DNA of 5,335 nt from Limisphaerales bacterium. GTDB lineage: Bacteria > Verrucomicrobiota > Verrucomicrobiia > Limisphaerales > PALSA-1396. The notes beneath the pieces were generated by a model. It was not told the origin of the DNA, did no database searches, and saw only the letters and a list, made by a program, of their open reading frames with translations. The stretch is taken from the NCBI GenBank assembly GCA_003140275.1, contig PLJQ01000153.1, positions 1,771 through 7,105 on the forward strand, given 5' to 3'. Of the stretch, positions 1 through 5,335 are shown in pieces. Both the position numbers and the translations under genes were made by a program. Numbering within the stretch: the stretch's first letter is position 1; each line of letters opens with the position of its first letter.

Positions 1-63
1 GCGTCACTCCGTGCGCGCCGCCAGCTGCAAGCCACCCGTCGAACGGCGCGCACGGAGTGACGC
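1..63. repeat. Perfect 20-bp inverted repeat (REP-like palindrome), probably truncated by the window edge
   Basis: Bases 1-20 (gcgtcactccgtgcgcgccg) are the exact reverse complement of bases 44-63, separated by a 23-base loop, so either strand could form a very stable GC-rich hairpin. It lies downstream of the leftward phosphatase gene, whose stop is at 145-147, so it could act as an mRNA 3' structure. No T-run follows it rightward, and the leftward side lies outside the window, so a terminator role cannot be judged. The right arm continues gccctacc after base 63; if the palindrome is longer, the bases just left of the window should read ggtagggc. It looks like a dispersed intergenic repeat of the kind I associate with Verrucomicrobiota genomes, but that is from memory and unverified. 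Confidence 0.75.
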
Positions 64-144
64 GCCCTACCAAACCACACAGTTCGTGGCCGCATTGCCC
101 GGTCGCAGACCGTGGGATTCTCCTCACCTCGGCGGCTACAGTTT
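64..144. other. Short intergenic stretch downstream of the phosphatase gene
   Basis: These 81 bases lie between the palindrome and the phosphatase stop codon. I see no gene, no strong hairpin followed by a T-run on either strand, and no clear promoter. The reading frame that crosses it rightward continues antisense into the phosphatase gene and has no recognisable protein content. Confidence 0.5.
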
Positions 145-2151
145 TCAAGAACGCTGGGCGGCGACCTCCATCCCGACCAAACAGACATCGTCATTGAATT
201 GCTTTTCGAGTGAGAATCTCTGGATTTCGGCCAGCAGTTCATCGAACAGTTTGGCGGGGGGAAGTTTCAGCCGTTTCCGCACCGCCGTCACCAGCATTTG
301 ATGATTGTAAAGTTCCTGGTCGGCGCCTTCCACCTCGTACAGGCCATCGGTGAACAGCATGACCAGATCGCCGGGGGACAAAGCGCATTGCGAAGTCGAG
401 TAAACCGTCTGGTCGAACAAACCGAGCGCCGGGCCGCATTTGCCCTCTGACTGGTCGAGGGGCGAGACGCTGCCCCGGTCGCGTTGAACGAGCAGGGGTT
501 TGGGGTGCCCGGCGTTGGCGTAACGCATCTCTCCTTTGGCCAGATCGGCGACGAGGTAAAAAGCGGTCGTCAACATCGGTGAGCCGGTGTTTTTGAGGAT
601 GGCGCAGAGATCGTGGTTGAGTTTGGAGAGCATTTTCCCCGGGTCGTGGGCTTGCGGGTTGAGTTCCTCCACCAAAGCGCGAATCATGGCGGTGATGAGT
701 GACGAGCTTACGCCGTGCCCCATGACGTCGCAAATGAAAACGCCGGCTTCGGTATCGGACAGCGCCAGCACGTTGAAAAAATCACCGCCGACATCGCCGG
801 TCGGATGATAACGATGACAAAAGCGCAGGGCGCTGGCGGCAGGTTCGGCGGCCCGTGGGAACGTGGGGTATTGCTGGGGCAGCATGGTGAGCTGAATTTC
901 GCGCGCGATCTTCAGGTTCGCTTCCATCTGCTCATTTTTCAGGCGCAACGCTTCCCGACTTCGGGCCAATTCAGCGTTGGCCCGTTGAATTTTTTCCTCC
1001 GCCTGTTTCCGCTCGGTGATGTCCCAGAACAGACCTTGTAAACCGATGATGCCGCCTTGGGCGTCGTAGAGCGGGGTTTTGACCACCTGGACGTAAATTT
1101 TTTTGCCGCCGGGCGGCTGGTTTTCCTCAACCGTTTCAAAGAGTTTGCCGGTTTCCATGACGCGGCGGTCATCCTCTTGATACTTGCGAGCAAGTTCAGC
1201 CGGAAAGAAATCAAAGTCCGTTTTGCCGATGATTTCGTCGAGAGTTTTACCCAACGTGCGGCAGAACTGTGGGTTGGCGAACGTGAAACGTTCCTGTAAA
1301 TCCTTGCGGAGGATATTTTGCGGCAGGTTTTCCACCAGCGAATGATACAGGGCTTCCGAGTTGCGGAGGTTTTCCTCGGCTTGCTTGTGTTGGGTGATGT
1401 CCTGGACGGTGCCTTCGTAGTAGAGCAGTTTGCCCTGCGCGTTGCGGATGGCCCGCACATTCTCGGTGATCCAGATCACGCTGCCATCCTTGCGATGGAT
1501 GGGGGATTCAAAGTCCGTCACCACGTCGTTTTCCTGCATAAGGCGGGTGAATGTTTCCCGCCGGCCTTCTTCGACATACAGTTTCCGGCCAATGTCCGTT
1601 ATGCCCTCCATCAATTCCTGGGGTGATGAATAGCCATAGATGCGCGCCAAGGCGGCATTGGCGTTGAGAAAACGGCCATCCGGACTGGTCTGAAAGATGC
1701 CTTCCACAATGTGCTCGAAGATGGAGCGATATTTCTCTTCCGCATCCGCCAAGGCGGCTTCCGCCCGTTCGCGTTCAATGGCGTAACGGATGGCGCGGCC
1801 GAGCAAGTGCGGGTTCAACTGGCCTTTCACCAGATAATCCTGTGCGCCTTCATGCACCGCCTCAACGGCCACCACCTCCTCTTCGGGTTGACCCAGCACG
1901 ATCACTGGCACGTGTGGGGCCTGCGCCTTCGCAAGTTGAACGTTGGACAAACCGGCTCCGTCGGGCAACGAGAAATCGAGCAGAACCAGGTCGATGCCGC
2001 CGGCCTTCAGGCGGGATAATCCGTCTTCAAATTGAACGACGGACTCCACGACAAACGCCGCGCCATCGGCCTGCCTGATCATCGCAAGGACCTGACGGGA
2101 GAATTCGGGGTCGTCTTCGATCAAAAGAATCTTGATAGGTTGCGTTTCCAA
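145..2151 (-). CDS. Response regulator with two PAS domains and a PP2C (RsbU/SpoIIE-type) serine phosphatase output
   Basis: This 668-residue cytoplasmic signalling protein has no membrane segment. Residues about 7-125 form a receiver domain with acidic pair D13/D14, phosphoacceptor D59 and lysine K109. The usual Thr/Ser after strand beta-4 is glycine (G87). Two PAS/PAC sensor domains follow (about 138-258 and 264-386), each ending in a DIT-x-x-KQAEE linker, then a likely coiled coil (about 380-420). Residues about 440-665 are a PPM/PP2C phosphatase with metal-site motifs GDVGGDFF (D453, D457), CDVMGHG (D475), FTDG (D602) and NDD (D654/D655). The family's usual role is dephosphorylating an anti-sigma antagonist in a partner-switching cascade; no partner is encoded here, so the target is unknown. 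The start is TTG at 2151: an in-frame TGA lies seven codons upstream, and the next Met (residue 24) would delete receiver strand beta-1. No Shine-Dalgarno is visible. The gene is divergent from the LRR gene. Confidence 0.93.
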   Translation of the reverse strand: METQPIKILLIEDDPEFSRQVLAMIRQADGAAFVVESVVQFEDGLSRLKAGGIDLVLLDFSLPDGAGLSNVQLAKAQAPHVPVIVLGQPEEEVVAVEAVHEGAQDYLVKGQLNPHLLGRAIRYAIERERAEAALADAEEKYRSIFEHIVEGIFQTSPDGRFLNANAALARIYGYSSPQELMEGITDIGRKLYVEEGRRETFTRLMQENDVVTDFESPIHRKDGSVIWITENVRAIRNAQGKLLYYEGTVQDITQHKQAEENLRNSEALYHSLVENLPQNILRKDLQERFTFANPQFCRTLGKTLDEIIGKTDFDFFPAELARKYQEDDRRVMETGKLFETVEENQPPGGKKIYVQVVKTPLYDAQGGIIGLQGLFWDITERKQAEEKIQRANAELARSREALRLKNEQMEANLKIAREIQLTMLPQQYPTFPRAAEPAASALRFCHRYHPTGDVGGDFFNVLALSDTEAGVFICDVMGHGVSSSLITAMIRALVEELNPQAHDPGKMLSKLNHDLCAILKNTGSPMLTTAFYLVADLAKGEMRYANAGHPKPLLVQRDRGSVSPLDQSEGKCGPALGLFDQTVYSTSQCALSPGDLVMLFTDGLYEVEGADQELYNHQMLVTAVRKRLKLPPAKLFDELLAEIQRFSLEKQFNDDVCLVGMEVAAQRS

Positions 2152-2171
2152 GGTGTATTCAAGGTGTATTC
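2150..2171. repeat. 11-bp perfect tandem duplication over the phosphatase start codon
   Basis: The 11-mer aaggtgtattc occurs twice in direct succession (2150-2160 and 2161-2171). On the minus strand this reads as two copies of GAATACACCTT, and the inner copy supplies the first two bases of the TTG start. It is a recent-looking slippage or duplication event in the translation-initiation region. Because 11 is not a multiple of three, the second TTG is out of frame and cannot serve as an alternative start. Confidence 0.85.
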
Positions 2172-2225
2172 AATCGGCTCAGTGGGCGGCCAGACGAGGC
2201 TCGAAGTGATTATCCGGTTTTGTCA

Positions 2226-2255
2226 TTGGCAAATTATTTTGAACGATTTTATAGA
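2226..2255 (+). promoter_or_regulatory. Candidate sigma70-type promoter of the LRR gene
   Basis: TTGGCA at 2226-2231 (five of six matches to the -35 consensus) is followed 18 bases later by TATAGA at 2250-2255 (four of six matches to the -10 consensus). This predicts a transcription start near 2262 and a leader of about 25 bases carrying the ribosome binding site. It was found by eye with E. coli-type consensus, which may not fully apply to this organism. Confidence 0.45.
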
Positions 2256-2274
2256 CGATTCCTCAAAATACAAC

Positions 2275-2281
2275 AGAAGGA
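2275..2281 (+). promoter_or_regulatory. Shine-Dalgarno of the LRR gene, deciding its start
   Basis: AGAAGGA lies five bases before ATG at 2287 and 17 bases before the next in-frame ATG at 2299. The spacing favours 2287. It also argues against a longer reading frame opening at 2032, which would overlap the divergent phosphatase gene by 120 bases. Confidence 0.7.
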
Positions 2282-2286
2282 ATAAT

Positions 2287-3141
2287 ATGATACGGGACAT
2301 GAAGAAAGTGATCAGAAACGTCGCCCGGAGCGCAGTTCCCGTGATGTTGCTGGCCGCTTCCGTTGGGAGATTGCAATCCGCCGAGACCAACGCGCCGATT
2401 TTTACCGACGCAAATTTGGAGAAGGCGGTGCGTAAATTTGTCTTTGAGAAACGCGACAACGACAAACCGCTGGTCGAAGCTGACCTCGTCAATCTCTCCA
2501 CCATTCAGGGCAACGGCTTGGGCATCACCAATCTGGCCGGCTTGGAGAAATGCCAGAACCTTGCCTCGCTCGACCTGGCGAAAAACAAAATCACCGACCT
2601 CCAACCGCTCAAGACGCTCGCCAAAATCCAGTACCTGAACCTGGCCGACAACCAAATTGAAGGCATCTTGCCCCTGAGCGGAGTCCTCGCGCTGCAATAC
2701 ATCGAATTGTCGCATAACCGGGTGAAGGATCTGCGGCCGCTGACGGGGTTGACTAACCTCGCTTCGCTCTACCTCTCAAACAATCAGATCAGCGACCTCT
2801 CGCCGATCGTCAAATTCCCGAAGCTCGCTTCGCTGTATCTCGACAACAACCAGCTCAAAAGCATTCAAGACATCAACAGCCTGACGAGCTTGACCACGCT
2901 CTCGTTGAACAACAACTCCATTTCCGATCTGTCACCGCTGGATGGGTTAAACGGCCTTTACTATTTGTTTTTGGAAAACAACAAGATCCGCGATCTCAGT
3001 CCGCTGGTAAACATGGTCAAAAAAGACAACGACGGACCGAAACGCTTCGCACCGTTTATCAATATTTATTTGAAGGGAAATTCGCCGAAAGGCGGCCAGA
3101 TATCCGCGCTCAAGAAGACCGACGCCAGAGTGAACAACTGA
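2287..3141 (+). CDS. Secreted leucine-rich-repeat protein (internalin-type 22-residue repeats)
   Basis: The protein has 284 residues. The N-terminus has a basic start (MIRDMKKVIRN), a hydrophobic core (about 16-26) and a plausible signal peptidase I site after QSA (residue 32), so it should be exported to the periplasm or beyond. No lipobox or membrane anchor is visible. A short N-terminal cap (about 38-78) with the DANLEKAVR motif precedes the repeats. Seven uninterrupted 22-residue LRRs begin at residues 92, 114, 136, 158, 180, 202 and 224, matching LxxLxLxxNxIxDLxPLxxL, as in internalins. An 11-residue insertion (246-256) and a degenerate last strand (FINIYLKGN) form the C-terminal cap. 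The family usually provides a protein-binding surface; the ligand here is unknown. The start is ATG 2287 with a well-placed Shine-Dalgarno. The oxidoreductase gene follows after 74 bp with no obvious terminator. Confidence 0.9.
   Translation: MIRDMKKVIRNVARSAVPVMLLAASVGRLQSAETNAPIFTDANLEKAVRKFVFEKRDNDKPLVEADLVNLSTIQGNGLGITNLAGLEKCQNLASLDLAKNKITDLQPLKTLAKIQYLNLADNQIEGILPLSGVLALQYIELSHNRVKDLRPLTGLTNLASLYLSNNQISDLSPIVKFPKLASLYLDNNQLKSIQDINSLTSLTTLSLNNNSISDLSPLDGLNGLYYLFLENNKIRDLSPLVNMVKKDNDGPKRFAPFINIYLKGNSPKGGQISALKKTDARVNN
2560..3021 (+). repeat. Seven tandem 66-bp LRR-coding units
   Basis: The repeat block codes for residues 92-245 of the LRR protein. Each unit is exactly 66 bases (22 codons), with no length variation across all seven. 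Conservation is at the protein pattern level rather than as near-identical DNA, so this is an old, diverged array and not a recent tandem expansion. Confidence 0.85.
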
Positions 3142-3215
3142 GCGCGGAGAGCGGCTGCGGGTTCGGATGATAAAATCTGCTTGTGAAGGATGGGCGTCCA
3201 GCGTAGGGAACCGGC
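3142..3215 (+). promoter_or_regulatory. Spacer between LRR and oxidoreductase genes, with a ribosome binding site
   Basis: The 74-bp spacer contains a good AGGGA Shine-Dalgarno core at 3205-3209, six bases before the ATG at 3216. TAAAAT at 3171-3176 resembles a -10 box, but no matching -35 lies at normal distance. No hairpin with a T-run is visible, so read-through from the LRR gene is plausible. Confidence 0.5.
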
Positions 3216-4529
3216 ATGAGCACACCATTCTTTTCTTCTTCCCGCCGCTTCACCCGCCGTCAGTTTTTGCGTTCGTCAACGCTCATCGGCGGTGCCGCCG
3301 TGTTTGCCGGTCCCGCATTGCTTCGCGGCAAGTCGCTCAATGAAAAGCTTAACATTGGCATCATCGGTGCGGGCGGGCGCGGCGCCAGCAACACGCAGGA
3401 TGTCAGCGGCGAAAACATCGTCGCCCTTTGCGACGTGAACGAAAATAATTTGAACAAGGCGGCGGCGAAGTTTCCGAAAGCCCGCAAGTATTTTGATTTT
3501 AACAAATTGCTCGAAGCAGGCAAGGACCTGGACGCCGTCGTCGTCAGCACGGCGGAACACACCCATGCCTTTGCCACGATGATGGCGATCAAACTCGGCA
3601 AACACGTCTATTGCGAGAAGCCACTAACGCATTCGATATGGGAAGCGCGCCAGATAGCGGAGGCCGCGATCAAAGCCAAAGTGGCGACGCAAATGGGCAC
3701 ACAGATTCACGCCGGCAATAATTACCGCCGGGTGGTCGAGTTGGTCCAGACGGGCGCGGTTGGACCGATTCGCGAGTGTCATGTATGGGTTTCGCGCGCC
3801 TGGGGCGGCGGTGATCGGCCCCAGGGGGATTATCCTGTGCCGACCTATCTGCACTGGGACCTCTGGCTCGGCCCCGCGCCCGAACGGCCCTATCACCCCG
3901 ATTATTTTCCCGGCCCGAAATGGTACAAGTATTGGGACTTCGGCAGCGGCACGATGTCCGACCTCGGCAGTCATTTCAACGACCTGCCATTTTGGGCGCT
4001 CAAACTTCGTTATCCGTTGACGATTGAGGCGGCCGGCCCGACGGTCAGTCCCGAAACCGCGCCGGCGTCGATGAGCGCCACCTACGAATACGGGGCGCGC
4101 GGTGACATGCCGCCCGTCAAAGTCACCTGGTATCAAGGGGAGATGAAACCGCCCCAGTACACGGAAGGCAAAATTCCCAAATGGGAAAACGGCATGCTCT
4201 TCATCGGCGACAAAGGCATGTTGCTTTCCGACTACGGCAAACATCTTTTGCTGCCCGAAAACAACTTCAAGGATTTCAAAGCGCCCGAGCCGTTCATTCC
4301 GAATTCCATCGGCCATCACGCAGAGTGGATTGCCGCCTGCAAAACCGGCAGCCCCACGACCTGTCACTTTGATTACTCCGGCGCGCTCACCGAAGCGAAT
4401 CATCTCGGCAATGTCGCCTACCGTACCGGCAAGAAGTTGCTCTGGGACCCGGTGAACCTCAAGGCGAAGAACTGTCCCGAAGCCGACCGCATCATTCATC
4501 GCGCGTATCGCAAAGGGTGGGCACTTTAA
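3216..4529 (+). CDS. Tat-exported Gfo/Idh/MocA-family NAD(P)-dependent oxidoreductase
   Basis: The protein has 437 residues. A twin-arginine signal spans about 1-40: T13-R14-R15-Q-F-L18-R, then a hydrophobic stretch and Ala-rich end, indicating folded, cofactor-loaded export. The Rossmann fold follows from about residue 45, with GxGxxG at 51-56 (GAGGRG) and acidic D73 ending beta-2, which in this fold usually favours NAD(H). The family's C-E-K-P motif is at 133-136 (K135 is the catalytic-type lysine), and the D249-x3-H253 motif (SDLGSHFND) sits in the C-terminal substrate domain. Family members oxidise or reduce sugars, polyols and related carbohydrates. The exported subgroup is abundant in Verrucomicrobiota and Planctomycetota and mostly has no assigned substrate, so none is claimed. 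GH109 glycosidases share this fold and Tat export, an alternative not excluded. The start is ATG 3216, with AGGGA six bases upstream. Confidence 0.93.
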   Translation: MSTPFFSSSRRFTRRQFLRSSTLIGGAAVFAGPALLRGKSLNEKLNIGIIGAGGRGASNTQDVSGENIVALCDVNENNLNKAAAKFPKARKYFDFNKLLEAGKDLDAVVVSTAEHTHAFATMMAIKLGKHVYCEKPLTHSIWEARQIAEAAIKAKVATQMGTQIHAGNNYRRVVELVQTGAVGPIRECHVWVSRAWGGGDRPQGDYPVPTYLHWDLWLGPAPERPYHPDYFPGPKWYKYWDFGSGTMSDLGSHFNDLPFWALKLRYPLTIEAAGPTVSPETAPASMSATYEYGARGDMPPVKVTWYQGEMKPPQYTEGKIPKWENGMLFIGDKGMLLSDYGKHLLLPENNFKDFKAPEPFIPNSIGHHAEWIAACKTGSPTTCHFDYSGALTEANHLGNVAYRTGKKLLWDPVNLKAKNCPEADRIIHRAYRKGWAL

Positions 4530-4675
4530 CTTTATCGGCCGGAATTTGAAGTTGTCATGCAGGGAGATGGCAAAAGCATACTCTCATCGTGATTTCTAAA
4601 GCTAAAAAACTTGTAACAAACCTGATTCGCCATGTGCCCTTTGGTAAAGCGTCAAAAAAGGCGTTCGGATTAACC
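4530..4675. other. Intergenic region before the DUF4097-like gene
   Basis: These 146 bases lie between the oxidoreductase stop and the next start. No convincing terminator hairpin with a T-run is visible. TTGTCA at 4552-4557 with CATACT at 4577-4582 (19-base spacer) is a weak promoter possibility. A 13-codon reading frame (4632-4673) ends two bases before the next ATG; it is discussed as a finding and not called as a gene. Confidence 0.4.
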
Positions 4676-5335
4676 ATGAAAACAACCATTCTTAAACTCT
4701 TGCGCACCAGGCTGTCCGCCGGAGCGTTCTTCGCAGCAACGGCGGCGTTTGCCCTCGGCGAATATGAAAGCAATCTCACCAAAACTTTTTCCGTCACTCC
4801 CGGCGGTAAATTGGTCGTGGACGCCGACCGCGGCTCCATTGAGGTGACCACCGCCGACGCGGAAAAAGTCGAAGTGCAAGGCGTTCGCAAAGTATGGGGC
4901 TTAAGCCGCTCACGCGCGGACGAAATTTTTGCGGCGCACGAGATCGATTTCGAGCAGAAGGCCGATCAGGTGACCGTGAGCGCGAAATTTCACGGAGCTT
5001 CGGGCGGCCTGTTTGACCGTGGCGGGTCCGGCCTGCAAGTGTGCTATCAAATTTCCATTCCCAAAAAATTCAACGTCGATCTTAAAACGGCCGGCGGCTT
5101 TGTCACGCTCGCCGACCTCACCGGAGCCGCGCGGGCGCAAACTTCCGGAGGAAGTTTGAAGCTCGGCAAAATCGACGGCCCGGTTTGGGGCCAGACTTCC
5201 GGCGGCGGCATTTCGCTCGCGAGTGGTTCCGGCGCAGTGGATATGCACACTTCTGGCGGCGACATTCAGATTGGCGAAGCGGGCGCCACCGTTTCGGCGC
5301 GCACCTCCGGCGGTTCGATTCGACTGGACCAAGCC
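4676..5335 (+). CDS. Secreted DUF4097-like beta-repeat protein (putative adhesin family), 3' end missing
   Basis: The frame is open for 220 codons to the right edge with no stop, so the gene is partial. The N-terminus is a Sec signal peptide: basic MKTTILKLLRTR, hydrophobic Ala/Phe core (about 14-26), and a likely cut near AFA (26) or ALG (28). The mature start (VDADRGSIEVTTADAEKVEV, about 48-67) is typical of DUF4097, which predicts a right-handed beta-solenoid. T-(A/S)-G-G turns occur at residues 138, 156, 174, 192 and 210, an exact 18-residue period. The family is often labelled putative adhesin on weak grounds; its biochemical role is not established. AAAGG at 4657-4661 is 14 bases from the ATG, so the Shine-Dalgarno is weak. 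GTG at 4634 is an in-frame alternative start that would add 14 residues before the signal peptide; ATG 4676 is preferred because it gives a normal signal peptide. Confidence 0.87.
   Translation, partial: MKTTILKLLRTRLSAGAFFAATAAFALGEYESNLTKTFSVTPGGKLVVDADRGSIEVTTADAEKVEVQGVRKVWGLSRSRADEIFAAHEIDFEQKADQVTVSAKFHGASGGLFDRGGSGLQVCYQISIPKKFNVDLKTAGGFVTLADLTGAARAQTSGGSLKLGKIDGPVWGQTSGGGISLASGSGAVDMHTSGGDIQIGEAGATVSARTSGGSIRLDQA
5087..5335 (+). repeat. 54-bp-periodic coding repeats in the DUF4097-like gene
   Basis: Codons for the conserved Thr-(Ala/Ser)-Gly-Gly turn start at 5087, 5141, 5195, 5249 and 5303, each exactly 54 bases apart. The DNA around each is similar (acttccgg or close variants) but the remainder of the unit has diverged. 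The array is still running at the window edge. Confidence 0.8.

Larger units (their letters stand above)
2152..2286. promoter_or_regulatory. Divergent intergenic region between the phosphatase and LRR genes
   Basis: This 135-bp region must carry the start signals of both divergent genes. The half nearest the LRR gene (about 2226-2286) is distinctly AT-richer than the flanking coding DNA and holds the best promoter match. For the leftward gene, TATAAA at about 2247-2252 (minus strand) and GATAAT at about 2208-2213 (minus strand) are possible -10 boxes, but neither has a good -35 at normal spacing. The leftward promoter is therefore unresolved. Confidence 0.5.

Noticed and set aside
1..63. CRISPR repeat or tRNA-like structure at the left edge
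   Set aside because: There is one inverted pair with no repeated spacer pattern, and no tRNA arm features.
239..733. Minus-strand 164-residue frame and several plus-strand frames inside the phosphatase gene
   Set aside because: They are out-of-frame or antisense shadows of a protein with intact PP2C motifs; their Arg/Pro-rich translations match no family I know.
2150..2171. Idea that the 11-bp duplication split the phosphatase from an earlier ATG start
   Set aside because: Removing one copy in silico opens the upstream frame for some 20 codons but reveals no ATG, GTG, TTG or CTG start in it, so no lost start is supported.
2032..2286. Upstream extension of the LRR reading frame to an ATG at 2032
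   Set aside because: It would overlap the divergent phosphatase gene by 120 bases, add 85 residues ahead of a good signal peptide, and ignore the well-placed Shine-Dalgarno at 2275-2281.
2287..3141. LRR repeats as a recent tandem-repeat or phase-variable array
   Set aside because: The units share only the protein pattern; the DNA of each unit has diverged, so slippage-driven variation is unlikely.
3624..4499. Long (291-residue) minus-strand reading frame antisense to the oxidoreductase
   Set aside because: It mirrors the codon pattern of the clear Gfo/Idh/MocA gene on the other strand and shows no recognisable domain or ribosome binding site.
4910..5332. Minus-strand reading frame opposite the DUF4097-like gene
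   Set aside because: It is antisense to a coding strand with signal peptide and repeat pattern, and its Gly/Arg/Ala-rich content is what the opposite of GC-rich repeats would give.

Overview
The window comes from a moderately GC-rich, Gram-negative-type bacterium. A member of the Verrucomicrobiota (Pedosphaera/Limisphaera-like) is my best guess, with planctomycetes as the alternative. The reasons are a Tat-exported Gfo/Idh/MocA oxidoreductase, a secreted 22-residue-type leucine-rich-repeat (LRR) protein, a PAS-rich response regulator with a PP2C output, and a GC-rich palindromic repeat of a kind I associate with that phylum. This taxonomic call is inference from gene style and was not checked by any search.

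Layout: bases 1-63 hold a perfect 20-bp inverted repeat that touches the left edge and is probably cut by it. Bases 145-2151 (minus strand) encode a 668-residue receiver-PAS-PAS-PP2C (RsbU/SpoIIE-type) phosphatase that starts at TTG. A 135-bp divergent intergenic region follows, with an 11-bp tandem duplication over the TTG start and a plausible sigma70-type promoter for the rightward gene. The plus strand then carries a secreted LRR protein (2287-3141), a Tat-signal Gfo/Idh/MocA oxidoreductase (3216-4529), and a secreted DUF4097-like beta-repeat protein (4676 onward). The last gene runs off the right edge with no stop codon.

How they fit together: the phosphatase is a cytoplasmic signalling output that would normally dephosphorylate an anti-sigma antagonist (STAS protein), but no partner is present here. 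The three rightward genes all encode exported proteins with different export signals and unrelated folds. The LRR and oxidoreductase genes are 74 bp apart with no visible terminator and could be co-transcribed. The DUF4097 gene is 146 bp further on. No direct functional link between the genes can be read from the sequence, and I do not see a convincing new multi-gene system. The most unusual points are the edge palindrome, the duplication over the phosphatase start, the loss of the conserved receiver Thr/Ser, and the exact 18-residue periodicity of the DUF4097-like protein.
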